Assembly: GCA_030248195.1 (NCBI GenBank)
Contig: JASAND010000480.1
Location: 1-64,000 of the forward strand
DNA length: 64,000 bases
Direction of reading: 5' to 3'
Source: Trissonchulus latispiculum
Lineage: Eukaryota > Nematoda > Enoplea > Enoplida > Ironidae
The notes under the pieces were generated by a model that worked only from the letters and a program-made list of their open reading frames with translations, searched no databases and had not been told where the DNA came from. Positions 1 through 11,199 of the stretch are shown piece after piece; positions within the stretch are counted from its first letter, which is position 1; each line of letters starts with the position of its first letter. The position numbers were made by a program, and so were the translations under genes.

Positions 1-556
1 CCGATTGCTTTAAATAATAAATCTATGCCTGGACGTTTGTGAAAAATAGCATAATTTTTAACTTTTTGGTTAATTCTACCCCCCCCCGATTCTGGAGCAG
101 GTACAACGGCAGGCAAAATTCAGACCAAAATCGGTCCAGAAATCTGTGTCTTTGTTATTGTATTTACACGATGATTATACTATGAAGCACACCCTATGTC
201 GTCAGAGCAAAACGCCTAGTCCCTCACCCAATTTAACCTCCTCTCGCTCCATCCCTACGCAGTCCTAACCGGTGGACGCTGAGTATATTTTGTACAATAT
301 TATGTTAGTTATGTTATATTGTATTAATATATTATTATTATGTTATGTACAAATCAACTCAGAGCACTTCACCAATTGGCTCCAGTTAATTCTACTATGC
401 GAACCCCGCTTTCCAAGAAACGTAGGGGCGGCGTGAGAAGGTCCGTTTGTAGGAGACCAGGCTACAGCGTGCATAGCACGGGTTTTCTACGTAATATTGT
501 AACTCTTTCACTGCTGGGATCTTGGTCTCTTGAATGACTTACTAATCAACTTATAC
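1..556. other. No recognised feature (probable intron)
   Basis: AT-rich sequence to the left of the last cyclase exon I can place. Neither strand gave a reading frame with recognisable protein similarity. It is most simply intron of the adenylyl cyclase gene. Confidence 0.4.
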
Positions 557-615
557 CTTGAAAACAGAAGTCCGACTTGGTGGTCCATTAGGTAGGTGTC
601 AATCATGGCCACACT
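557..615 (-). CDS. Candidate small C1b exon of adenylyl cyclase
   Basis: A 59-nt open segment between a cttcag acceptor and an AAG|gtataag donor. It starts in phase 0, as expected after the exon ending at 794. It reads SVAMIDTYLMDHQVGLLFSR, vaguely like the MID...LLF stretch before the seventh membrane helix in other adenylyl cyclases. It is short and weakly supported, and could be chance. Confidence 0.3.
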
Positions 616-793
616 CTGAAGATATGAAATTGATGCATAAGACCATTGTTTAGCAAGACATACACACGCAAGCAACACTGAAGACTTCAACTTTTTTGTT
701 TTTTCACACTATAAATGGATGAAGAGACGTTGCCTCGCTGGCTCCGTCAGCATTAATGTTAATAATGATAGTACAATCGTTAAAAAGTATTAC

Positions 794-1042
794 GGCGGAT
801 TGTGCGGCAGTGGTGCTTTTTCGTCTGTTGAGATTTGAGAATGGTGTGTCGGCGCCCCAGAACTCCGCCATCTTGGATCCTTTTCCGGTGTGGCTCCCAC
901 CTGGAACATGCGCCCTAGAAAATTTTCTTCCCAGTTTTTTATCGGAATCTGATGCGTCGGAAAAGGATAAAAGGCTGTTTTGATCAGAGGTCATTCCTCT
1001 CCCATAAACACTGATCTTTCGGGTTAAAGGTGGTGTTGTTTC
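794..1042 (-). CDS. Adenylyl cyclase exon: C1b regulatory region
   Basis: The acceptor is TGTTGCAG|GAA and the proposed donor GCC|gtaata, giving 83 whole codons in phase with the preceding exon. The segment [18 protein letters not shown] matches the C1b motif of adenylyl cyclases (W-G-A-x-x-P-F-x-x-L). The 5' part is rich in Ser, Asp and Lys, as usual for this poorly conserved cytosolic linker. The frame stays open to about 704, so the donor could lie lower than proposed. Confidence 0.75.
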
Positions 1043-4000
1043 CTGCAACAGAATGTTAAATTATATAGTTTCCTCATAATAGAGACATTGACATTCCAGT
1101 CTCATAATATATGGAGAAATCTCATAGTATAAGGAGACTATTGTAGCAACGGCTAGAGCCTATGGTGAGAAGTCCACTTCGCTTCGAACAGACCTAACGA
1201 CTAATATGATGCAAACACAGTACAACCTAAATGTAGTCTCAGAGTGCATTAATGAACTGGTCAAAACATTTAGTTACCTTGATTGTTTGATAAATTGTAA
1301 CAATTTATTTATTTAATCTGCAGACTACTTGTGCATACTTACTAATAGAATTTTAACTTAATCAAGAGTACAAAAATTGCATTATTTTGGCACTCAATTA
1401 CAATCCAAAAACTATTATGCTATGTTTGCTATTGCGTTACCCAGCAATTCGGTCCCAAGGGAATGAAATAAGTATGCCCATTGTGAGGGTTTCTCTTTGA
1501 AGCTAGAAACTACAACTACGTATTTGTCAGAAAGTTTGTTCGTTGCTGCTCCATCACATTGACGTAGCGACGCCTATTAGGCGACAGCGTTCGGCGCATA
1601 GTTTCAGTATGGAGAACAGAGTAGGAAACGGTTCGATTTTCTTACCGGTGGTCGAATGAAATATGTGTCGATACCAAGAGAATCGATCACTTCATCTGCT
1701 TTTCTGGTTTGATTTCCTAATTCAATGTCATATTCTCCGGTTAACTGCAATTGAGTTGCGCCGGTAATGTGAACCATGCTAAAGAAAAAACTATTACATA
1801 AGGTTACAGCAGTTACATGACATGCTTATTATGGCGCTTTGATTCTGTCCACTATGTAGGCTCCGTACTCCGTGTCATCATTACTTGTTGTACTGACCAC
1901 AATTCAATTAGGATTCAAACGTGACGTAACAACGATGGTAGAGCTACAAACGCTAAATCGTGGTGGGAGAAGAAACTTTAAGAAAAGGAAGAGAAACCGG
2001 TAAATTTAGTCTCAAGAAAAAGTAAAATAGGAACCCTGGCCGGCCGGAACTTTCCATGTGGTTCGCAATGGTGACATCATCAGACCAGATGTCGTACTGC
2101 CATTTTCGAAGGCCCAATATTCCGCACAGGACGTTCCCTGAGTGAACTCCGATTCGCATGTCTACATTGACGCCACTCATTTCTCTGACAGCCCTGCAAC
2201 AATTACAAACTGCCTTCATACAAATTAAGTGGATTAATTAATTAATTTAAGAAAAACTGCGTCAACTGAACGCTTTTACAGTAAAAAACTTATAAACAAT
2301 AGTAAACATGTATGTGTTGTTAGATATGTACGTACAATCGTGGACGTGGCGTCTAACCACTCACGGCATCTTTGGTCATTATACGATTATAATGCTAGTA
2401 TACTGTTTTTATACTCTCTACAATATTCACAGTATTCACAACTGGGGGCCTGTCACAACTCGGAGTTGTGGTTTATAAACTGAGCGAGTTGCGAAGATAT
2501 CACGTTGTCAGTCAAGCACATCCACATACAAACAAGCACACGATCTAATCGCAGAAAATGGTATCTATATTTTTATAGTATTTTCGAACGCCACAGGCAC
2601 ATAAACCATAACACCTATAACAAATGCAACCGTAAATTTTCATCTTGCAATAAGATCACAGAAAAGCCCTCAATTTCAATAAGTTCCAGCTGTCTAATCA
2701 GGTTATACTCGCCAGGAATTAATTTTAAGAACAAGAAAACATTTTATAATCTGATATGAATTTCCAAATGAGGCAAATTTTGAAATGAGGATGTTCTTCC
2801 GAACCTTGCAATTTTAAAATCCAGAAAGAGGACGTACTTTATGGCCTTAATCATGGAGATCCCCATCCGGACGCAGTTGTCCGCGTGATTGGGCCGACTG
2901 ACCGGCATTCCGCTCACACAGTAGTAGCAGTCTCCAAGAATCTTTATCCTCATGCAAAGATTTTCCTGTAACAAACACTTTTCGTTTCTACACAACGATA
3001 ACAGCTGTGTCACATGATTTTGTAAATGCTGTCAGGTATTAATGCAGGCTTACAGCTATACTATATTTATATCGTCAATACAATGAAGATCATATGTTCA
3101 GTACTATAGATTTCCATTCAACAAATGTTCAAAGTTAGTGTTGGCGCCATTCTTAAAGTTGACCATTGGCCGGCTCCTATCAGAAATGCGAGTGCTCGTT
3201 CTATTATCTCGTTCTCTGATACTGCCAGATTGGCTGTGTGACTTTGACCATCTCGACTTCTTCTCCTATTCATGTACTCTGTTTTTATGCCGTTACGTTT
3301 GCTGTAAAACATTTCCGTTCATTCGCAATTACCCCGAATTGCATTCTACTTTTTGTGTGTCGTTTACATTGACAAACCGTTACTAATAGTTTGAATACTG
3401 GTTTGTCACTAATCTATATTCAAAGCGACACATTGCTAGATTTGAAACATGACCTCAACAAGTGTTACGCATTACAAACCCAAAAGTCTTACACTTTTCT
3501 CGGTAAAGAAAAGTTTGAACTTCGTAAAAAAGCAAACGGAATAAACTTCGCACAAACTTAATCTGGACTGCGGTATCCTGGGATTAGGCCTTCAAAATTT
3601 TTTAATTAATTTTTGAAAGATTAAAATTTAACACGAATTGAGCATCAAGTCAAATATTAATCCTTCAAAAATTAATAAAAAATTTTAAAAGCCTGAATTA
3701 AGATATTATTTCCAGGGTACCGCAGTTTAACACTTTAGCGTTATTTTAATGTATAATTTGTCCAGATTCATCAACGTTTATCGGGAGATTTTGGCGCACG
3801 CGAAAAATGACAACTTTTTTAATTTCCTAGTTTAACACATGAAATCTCAACTTGGAGGTAAAATTAATCTACAACCGTAAGATCTACGGCCTATGTCTTT
3901 AATTTTAAAAACTCGTTAAAATATACCATTTGGACAATAAAATACGTGAAAATCAGCGAGATCGGAGAATATCGAAAAACTTAACCAAAAAAGAACACCC

Positions 4001-7000
4001 CTTAAACGGGTTGTTTTTCAGCCTGCCTAACTGGATTTCTACGTAGAAAACAACCAGCATCTGGCATTGGCAGTACTGGCTTATTGGATTCTTGAATTCC
4101 AACCACTGAACTTGGCTTCCGCTACAGTCTCTTTTAAGGAACACTACTTTTTCCAGCTCCATTGTATGAATGATAATCAGTCCATGCATTTTTGTCTAAA
4201 AGGGTTAGTAGGTAGCTGGTATGGAGATTACCTGGGCTAACTGATCAAATCTGGCAAAGAGGGCGTTGAGGGTCCGGACGAGCTGGGCCGCGGTCAGGGA
4301 CGCCGTCAGCGGGGTGAAGTTCACGATGTCAGAAAACAGAATACTAAAAACAGACACACAGATCCACGTGCTTCTATGCTATACAGTCTTCATTTTGATT
4401 TCCGAAATATTTCGATCAATATGGCTAACTCGAATTATGGACATCCTAATTTAGCTAATTAGCTAGTGCGGCTTACATACGACAATGCGGTTTTTTTTAA
4501 AGTTCCGACTAAAGAAATTGACTGCTGCAAGCGCTTAATAGATACAATCAGGAACGTTAATTACACGTAGCAATTTCTAATAATAACTAACTTACGACAC
4601 ATTTGGATGATGTTGAACATGTAGATCGTGCCACACTTGCGTTCTTTCCAAAGGTACCACATTGCGAGACTCTTCCTGCGTTTTACTCGCTTTTAGCATC
4701 AACTGGCGCTTCACTTGTTCCGCCAAATAGGGAGGAATAATACTGAGTAGCAGCTGCTCCTAAATAGAAGCAAGCGTTTGTTCCAGTCTTCATTTGACAA
4801 TTTTAGTTTACATTCCCTTGCATCGATTAGTAACTGGACCTGGAAATTATTGGAAAACGAAAGCTTTTGATAGAGGGAAACAGCCGATATGTTCCGGAAC
4901 GGAAGCCTGGATCATGTATATTGTGAAATTTTGACTGTTAGCGAGTTTAATGAAAAGGGAAACAGGGGCCACCCAGGCTCACACACAGGAATTCGAAAAG
5001 AGTCGTCCAAGGCAAAGTGCAACGGGGGTCTGGGGGTGGAGCTCTCCAGAATTTGAAAAAGTTTTGCATTTTACCCAAAAATAGTACAATGAATGTTTAT
5101 TTCTTGCAAAAAGTAGTTTATCGCACAGAAGGCGCGAAAATGTGTCAGAAATAGCTGTTTCTGCCCTCAAAATAGCAAAAAATTTCTATTTTGTCACTCC
5201 AAAAGGGGGGGTCTAGAGACCCTTGAACCCCCCCTGGGTGCGGGCCTGGGGCCACCAGATGTTCAGTTCCATTGTAGCGCTTCTACCAGGGCTGGCGGAT
5301 CAGGAAGAAACCAAGGACAAGCCCGAACGGGAGGCGTCAGGCACCCTCGTACCCACGAAACCAGGACCTAGAAGAGAGAAGGGAAGAGGGAGGTTCAGCT
5401 TTTCATTCAGGATTGAAAGTAAAGAATTGGTCCCGCCGGGGATCGAACCACGGCCCTTCTGACTCCGGAGCAGACATGCTAACCACTACACCACGGGACC
5501 ATCAGCTGAACTCCCATTGCAGGCTTATCAATCTTTCCTATGCCTACTTCCCTTACATCTCCCCCGGGTTTCTTTAAGACGCGTCCCGCGGCTTACTCAA
5601 CTCGGAATCGAACCGAGAGCGCATCCAGCGCAGGGCATTCTGAGCCCAAGGGATCCGTGCTCCCCCTACACACGTTCCAGACCCCTTTAGATCCAACCAA
5701 CCAGAAGCAACTACTGGGGGACCGGAGACAGGAGTCCAATCCGGGTCCTGAGGCAGCCTCGACACATGTAGCGCTTCTACCAGGGCTGGCGGATCAGGAA
5801 GATACCAAGGACAAGCCCGAACGGGAGGCATCAGGCACCCTCGTACCCACGAAACCAGGACCTAGAAAAGAGAAGGGAAGAGGGAGGTTCAGCTTTTCAT
5901 TCAGGATTGAAAGTAAAGAATTGGTCCCGCCGGGGATCGAACCACGGCCCTTCTGACTCCGGAGCAGACATGCTAACCACTACACCACGGGACCATCAGC
6001 TGAACTCCCATTGCAGGCTTATCAATCTTTCCTATGCCTACTTCCCTTACACCATCATCACCTGTATCACTAAACTTCACATCGAGCACAAACAAACAAA
6101 GGAGTTTACAAGGGTAAGTGCATCACATCCGTCGGTTTCCAACATACTTGTCTTTCCTTTTCATACTCCACAATCGATCGTTTCTCCACAGCGTCGCTTA
6201 ATTTTGTAAGGGTTTCTTTTCGTCGCAAAAATTCGGAATAGCTATGGTAAATTCCGACCAGATTTATGCAGGAAAGCAAGGACAGAATGGATCCGTACTA
6301 CAATACAACAATTATAAATATTCTTTTAAAGTCTGTAGATAACCACATTATTTAAAGCCATGAAGCAAATCAAATTGCACAGATATCGTACTATAAAGAA
6401 ATTATTAGTAGAAACTTGTATAAGTCCACTTTCACAAATATTGTATTACTGGCAAAAACTTAAGCATTCAGCAATTTGTTTATCAAACTGTATGATTATG
6501 CGTCCGATTAGAATCAATGAGATGTCACTTCAGCACACTAGTCCCTGAGGTGAGTTCAAGCTTCCGGTGGGTCTTGGTCCCATATAAATACCATATTTTT
6601 GGACAAGAAAACATACATACTAGGTATGAGTTGTCCAGGAGTGTCTGTTAAAAATATAACATTTTCTATTCTGTTTGGAGGAAATGGTATTAAGTCGGAT
6701 ATAGCGATTTCAGTTCGAGTATGGTCTTAATGCATTTCCCAAAGTACGTGAATTTGTTTGAAATAAATAAACCGCTCATCGGTTCAGTCCCAAGAATATT
6801 TGGTCACAACGTAATTTATGACATTAAGCTTTACTAACCGTTAAAGTGTGGTGAATCGGTGATGGACTTCTATTGACTAGAATCACTGCAATATGGATCA
6901 TTGTGATCGTTAAAGCCACAAGAACGTTCAGAAAAGGAGTGATCAGGTAAGCATATATGGATATGATTATGATGATTAGTACAGGAAGATCCCCAATGAG

Positions 7001-7524
7001 TCCAAATTCTCGCAGAAAATGCCGAAACCAGAAAGAACCAGGTATTACAATGCTTAGGAACATTCGGATGGGTAAAAGCGACTTCTCCCGCCACAATAGT
7101 GCCAGCAAAATTGTCAGTAAATAAATGATCAATAAAATTGTCATGAGCACTAGATCGCTGCTCAGAATCTAAAAACAACAACACAACCAAATACACAATA
7201 TCGTGGCTAAACTAATCGATTTGGTTGCATTCGGTTTATCTGTCAGTCTACATGACAAGTCAATTGTATTCTTCCAGTTTTTTGAGTGTGATCAATTATT
7301 GACTTGATAGCTTTTGCGTTCAGTTAGTTACACTGTCATTTTCAATAGAAATTCACAAGTCCAACCTGAGGCCAGTGTTGAATCAAGCGAATCGTGATGA
7401 TAAGAGCTGCCATAGTAATCGCGAGTATCAGAAATATGAGGATCTTGTGCACTTCGGCTGCGGCCCAGTGGCGTCTCAGAACCATGGATAGGGACCCGTC
7501 CTTGGAGGAGGAGGAAGAAGAACT
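794..7524 (-). CDS. Transmembrane adenylyl cyclase, N-terminal half (exons joined across introns)
   Basis: Membrane enzyme converting ATP to cyclic AMP. I assembled eight phase-compatible exons, in transcript order 7524-7366, 7168-6839, 6297-6148, 4759-4596, 4343-4232, 2965-2838, 2193-2035 and 1778-1646, plus a probable ninth at 1042-794. They give a Ser-rich cytosolic stretch, a first membrane cassette of hydrophobic helices, a charged linker, the complete C1a cyclase domain and a C1b piece. Both metal-binding aspartates are present, in LFSDIVNFT and KILGDCYYC. The wording of C1a (for example [11 protein letters not shown] and [12 protein letters not shown]) reads closest to the AC2/4/7 group, but that is by eye. 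The second membrane cassette and C2 are absent, so the gene must continue past the left edge. The introns hold SINEs and other repeats. Identification as an adenylyl cyclase is very secure; exon ends without a strong GT/AG context are less so. Confidence 0.93.
1646..1778 (-). CDS. Adenylyl cyclase exon: end of C1a
   Basis: 133 nt between ttctttag|C and CCG|gtaaga. With two bases from the previous exon it reads [20 protein letters not shown] through [13 protein letters not shown]. Family members carry the same two landmarks: G-x-V-H-I-T, which follows the catalytic core, and the closing T-Y-x-I/V-x-P-P. The phase is correct on both sides. Confidence 0.92.
2035..2193 (-). CDS. Adenylyl cyclase exon: C1a core, second part
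   Basis: 159 nt, from gttgcag|G to a weak donor CCAGG|gttcct. It encodes [20 protein letters not shown] followed by [20 protein letters not shown]. This is the most conserved block of class III cyclases, including the dimer-interface beta strands. Splicing to the exon at 1778 restores the G-x-V-H-I-T motif, which supports the otherwise weak donor. Confidence 0.93.
2838..2965 (-). CDS. Adenylyl cyclase exon: C1a metal-binding loop
   Basis: 128 nt between gtttgttacag|GAA and ATAAA|gtacgt. It encodes [20 protein letters not shown] and then [19 protein letters not shown]. Asp of LGDCYYC is the second catalytic metal ligand of the C1 domain. Its phase-2 end joins the next exon as K-AVREMSG. Confidence 0.95.
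4232..4343 (-). CDS. Adenylyl cyclase exon: C1a start
   Basis: 112 nt between tgtttttag|T and GCCCAG|gtaatc. It encodes [20 protein letters not shown] and [17 protein letters not shown]. Asp of SDIVNF is the first metal ligand, and L-N-x-L-F-x-R-F-D is invariant in the family. The phase is intact on both sides. The exon is GC-rich compared with its introns. Confidence 0.95.
4596..4759 (-). CDS. Adenylyl cyclase exon: linker before C1a
   Basis: 164 nt between tctatttag|GAG and GTGTC|gtaagt, a consensus donor. It encodes [20 protein letters not shown] and ends [14 protein letters not shown]. The typical order E-x-LLLS-x-(I/L)P before the C1a domain, and H-x-x-V-Q-x-H-x-N-V-S just ahead of the catalytic Asp, are both present. 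Confidence 0.95.
5273..5557 (-). repeat. tRNA-derived SINE, copy 1
   Basis: Read on the minus strand, the 5' part (5500-5429) is a 72-nt tRNA-like head. It has a perfect 7-bp acceptor stem (GGTCCCG/CGGGACC), an A box TGGTGTAGTGG and a B box GGTTCGATCCC. The T stem has mismatches and the anticodon arm is poor, so it is not a functional tRNA gene. A body of about 200 nt follows. It lies in an intron of the adenylyl cyclase gene. Confidence 0.78.
5767..6051 (-). repeat. tRNA-derived SINE, copy 2
   Basis: Nearly identical to the copy 494 bp to the left, with its tRNA-like head at 5994-5923. The equal spacing and matching ends suggest tandem duplication of a 494-bp block rather than two independent insertions. 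The intervening stretch, 5558-5766, is a different unclassified sequence. Confidence 0.78.
6148..6297 (-). CDS. Adenylyl cyclase exon: sixth helix and signalling linker
   Basis: 150 nt, exactly 50 codons, between ttgtattgtag|TAC and AGACAA|gtatgt. It encodes a hydrophobic stretch ending [17 protein letters not shown], then a charged helix ending in VEYEKERQ. In other adenylyl cyclases the same place holds N-L-x-G-x-Y-x-x-x-x-x-E, then L-E-x-E-K-x-x-Q joined to the LLLS motif. No ORF over 60 residues marks this exon; it was found by splice phase. Confidence 0.88.
6839..7168 (-). CDS. Adenylyl cyclase exon: membrane helices 2 to 5
   Basis: 330 nt (110 codons) between gttgtttttag|ATT and TTAACG|gttagt. 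It contains successive hydrophobic stretches, for example [45 protein letters not shown] and [15 protein letters not shown]. These are the body of the first six-span cassette. Individual sequences are not conserved in the family; the assignment rests on position and hydropathy. Confidence 0.85.
7366..7524 (-). CDS. Adenylyl cyclase exon: cytosolic stretch and first helix
   Basis: 159 nt (53 codons) if the acceptor is atatttcag|AGT; the donor is CCTCAG|gttgga. It begins with a run of seven Ser, then [13 protein letters not shown], then the first membrane helix, [18 protein letters not shown]. The frame stays open upstream to an ATG at 7602, so an alternative is that translation starts there. 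The phase-0 join to 12,595-12,798 makes an internal exon attractive. Confidence 0.78.
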
Positions 7525-7999
7525 CTGAAATATTTCCTCTGACATAATCATCGGACCTTCACAGTCCCAACTGTTACCAGTATTCTTTCTAACGTAAACC
7601 ATCACAGTAGTGTTTGCGGCATCTAAGCAATCACAGTTACAGTTATATTAAAGTAGCAACGTTGTGGTAGTAAAACAATTACCCTTCGACAGGTGTGAAA
7701 CAAACTGACCCAACTGAATTTCGTAGTTCTAACCATTTTTTGCTTCCAAACAAACTAAAAGTTCTGTCTAATAGATTAACTGTTTCTGCTCAGGAAAAGA
7801 GTCTTGGTAAGGTGATAATATCTAAAATATATGGGCTATTTCCTGAAGGACCGCCGGAAAACCGGATTTTTTCGATATTCTGTCCAAAAATCTTCTAATC
7901 TCACTATCTTTGCTGGTAGAGTAAGAGTAGTAGCGCCTAGGCAGGAACTGTGACTTTGTAGCTTAAACATTTGTCTTGAATAGGCAAATGCTGAGACTA

Positions 8000-10200
8000 T
8001 ATATAGGTAGCGTCTTCCGCTACTGTCTAAGCTTCAGATTATCTTCAGGTCCGCAGTTTGTTGATCCGTCAGTGGGTTCGGGTTCGAAGACTAGTAGTAT
8101 TGGCCTTTCTTGCAGTTCCCGGAACTTGTAGTGAACCGGCTCCTACTATCTTCTCACAACCGGAGATCAGCGACTAGATGTTGACTGTATCTTCATCGTC
8201 AATTGTTGCCAACTCCAGAGAAGGTTCTTATAGTTTTAACTATTGGATAATGAGGAACCTCGCGCAAAAATTCTTGCCACAGGAAACTTCTCAAACTTAA
8301 GATCTAAGTTAGGTGTGGACTTAAACCTCCTATCAAAAGAGTTGTTCTGAAAGTACACTTTTAGTTGTGAAGGTTGAGTTCAGTTGTGAACATAGACGTG
8401 GTTATCAATGTAGACTTTAGTTGCGAAGGTGGACAGCAACGGCTTTGAAAGTCAACACCATCATTTCAATGCGTACACATACTATGCGACCCCCGTTTGG
8501 ACCCATGCAAGAAGGGTCATACGAAAGGGACCCGTTTACAGAAGAAAAGAGGAGGGGACCAAGTCATGTTACTGCAAATGAGTCCCGCTATTGCACCAGC
8601 TTCCCACCACAAAACTGATTAAATCTGCATCGATGGCAGACAATTGTCACATACGGTCACGAAATATTCCAAATAGTCCATTCAGGACTAGGTAGTTACC
8701 CCAACCTTGCACTTTGAAAATAACACGTCTGCAAAAATCATCATCTAACGAAAACCTATCTATGCAAAATTTACCTACAGAGAACAAAGAAGTGAAAGGA
8801 GAGAATATGATAGAAAATGGCTGGAAGGTCTGAGACAATGAGAGTGAACAGAACTGCAAGCAGATAATGTTATGATTAAGCTCTGAAAGGAGTCCCTCTC
8901 TGATAGAGAGAGATCAGGTCACAAACTGACAGACATGTACAGAAAGTCGTGCTACGCATACATAGTGCGCCTGAGACGATATCCCTTGTTCGGGTAGAAG
9001 CGCCAGGAAGGGAGTTCATTATCTTTTGATGTGACCTAATGTTTCCTTTCTCTTTCTTGAGTTTGAGTTCATTACAAAGTCACCTCCTTCCCCTCTCTCT
9101 GCCTCTTCATCAGATGCTCCCCGTGTTCCCTTCCCAATAAAACGCAGGGAAGATATATCGATCTCTGTGGCGCCCTGTAAACGCAAATAAGCTTTCCTAA
9201 TCTATTGCGCGTGTTCCTCTGTATTCCAATCTGGCAGAATGGTACAAATTATACTGATCAGAGCAATTTACGATGCCACTAGACCAGGGTATTCGAGAAA
9301 GAATATTAGACCAGAGAGTTACTTTACACCAGTGAAGGTCATCAAATGTAGAAAGCTGGGACAGTCGGTCCGTTTGTCTCGGATCTTCCCAGCTGGGAGC
9401 AACGCTAACTTGTCCTAACAACTGTCAATACACAACTTCACCCCACAGGGCAGCTCCCTTTGGCCTTGGCTTCTGGCTTCTGTCTGCACTGATCTTAACA
9501 CGTTGGCATCCATGAAGGCAGTCCATCGCAAAAGAATTAAACTGTTTATACTAGTGCTGGAGTTAGCAACTGATTGCAACTCTCAATCTTGGTTTCAAGT
9601 TCTACGTTATGGCATCTAACACACGGGCGTCGGACAGTCTCTCTATTCCGGATCTCCGTGAGGAGGTTCTTGGTTAAAAGAGAGACAAGTCCAAAATTGC
9701 AGTGACAAAATTTATTTGGATACTTTGTCATGTCTTGTAGAAGCCCCACTAAAGGGAAAAGAAGAAGACGCAGGAAAAGCATGTTGTCATAAACTTTCCT
9801 TAATAATGGAGTGCTTCTGGTTGAAAAATGGACTCTACGGCATTATGGAGTTGAGAAAGAAGAGTAAACAAAACACTTTCCTTCGTTACACAGCACTTGA
9901 ACACTCTTTCAAACTGAACACAAATCACACAAGCGAACCTCTAGATAACCTGTTAAGATTATTAACATTAAGACATTGATTAAGATTTACCTACCACTAA
10001 AAATATTTTCATTCAAATTTGAGAATCGACCTTACAAAGAAAACCTAAACTTTATTCGGCGATGCTAAAGGCAGACCTTTGCGTAACTTTTGCAAAACTT
10101 AATTGATCTAGTTCAAATTTGGTATGGATGCAGTTGAATGCGTTCTTGATCCATATACAGCAAAGGTTAAAAAGTTTAAATTTTTAAGTTTTCCAAGGGA
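8000..10200. other. Intronic or intergenic sequence, nothing recognised
   Basis: Short frames on both strands have no familiar motif and no matched splice sites that I could see. It lies between two proposed cyclase exons, so it is probably intron. Confidence 0.4.
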
Positions 10201-10206
10201 TGACCA

Positions 10207-10470
10207 AAGGGAACCAAAAATTATTGTCTCCTGTTTTGCTAAAAGGTTACACACAGGTGTTCTCTGGGTCGCTGAACACGGATCTGAAAACCGTTATTGA
10301 TCCAGCTTATTGTTAGCTGGTATAAGCTGAAACGTTTACACGTTTAGCTTATTTGTAGCCAATGAAAAGCAGGATCGAAATCTAGTTCTACATTTGTGTT
10401 CAGAGACCCAGAGAACCTCTGTGTGTATGGTTTTAGCAAAATAGGAGACAAAAATTTGGGTCTTTCGGCT
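10207..10470. repeat. Foldback (inverted) repeat
   Basis: The outer sequence CCAAAAATTATTGTCTCC returns inverted as GGAGACAAAAATTTGGG, with matching inner segments (GTTCTCTGGGTC against GACCCAGAGAAC). It is a near-complete palindrome with a short centre, of the foldback MITE type. Confidence 0.75.
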
Positions 10471-11192
10471 TTCCCATTATCCCCCCCACAGCTCCGAAGA
10501 AGTACCGAAGAAGCACAATTTGACTGATTGATTTGAAATTTGGTGGGGGTAGGTTTTCGGACCTGCTAATTTCAAAAATGCAAAAATTTTAAAATTTGTA
10601 AAACTTTTTAAAAAATTTAAAATTTTAGTTTGGTAAGGTTTGGTTGGTAGGTTTGGTAAGGTAAGGTTTGGTAAGTTTGGTAAGTTTGGTAAGTTTAGTT
10701 TGGTAAGGTAATTTTAGTTTTTTTTCCAAAGGGAACCGAAAATTTTTTTAAAAACATTTTGCTGAAAACTTGCTTACAGGGGTTTTCTGGGGTGCTGATC
10801 ACGAATCTGAAATCGGTTTTTCGATTCAGCTTTTCGTTAGCACAGGATAAGCTTACATCCTAAGCTTAAAGCTTTAGCTTATATTAAGCTAACGAAAAGC
10901 TGAATCGAAAAACTGATTTCAGATTCGTGAACGAACAGCGCGCCAGAGGACACCTATATGCAACTTTTCTGCAAACTTTTTTTCAAAAAAGTTTTTGGTT
11001 CCCTTGGTCCCCCCTTAACACACTAAAATTTTAAAATTTTTAAAATTTTTTGAAAGTTTTAAAATCTTTGCATTTTTGGAATCAGCAGGTCCGAAAACCT
11101 ATCCCTACCAACTTTCAACTCAATCAGTCAAATGGTACTATGGTACTTCTTCGGAGCTGTGGGGGGTCGGGGGATAATGGGAAAGACCCAAA
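10458..11192. repeat. Long foldback repeat, arms of more than 300 bp
   Basis: The left arm (10,458-10,849) and right arm (10,883-11,192) are inverted copies. CCATTATCCCCC...CAGCTCCGAAGAAGTAC at left matches GTACTTCTTCGGAGCTGTGG...GGGGATAATGG at right. The inner arms, AATCTGAAATCGGTTTTTCG and its inverse, are nearly perfect. It shares end sequence with the adjacent foldback, so one family is present twice. A relative lies at 62,690-62,870. Confidence 0.82.
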
Positions 11193-11199
11193 AATTTTT

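Noticed and set aside
5429..5500. Functional tRNA gene on the minus strand
   Set aside because: The acceptor stem and A/B boxes are good, but the T stem has two mismatches and the anticodon arm lacks a proper loop with T33. The duplicated flanks fit a SINE.
5540..5956. 138-residue frame rich in Pro, Gly and Arg
   Set aside because: It spans the duplicated SINE; a repeated segment of it appears in the frame at 5223-5462.
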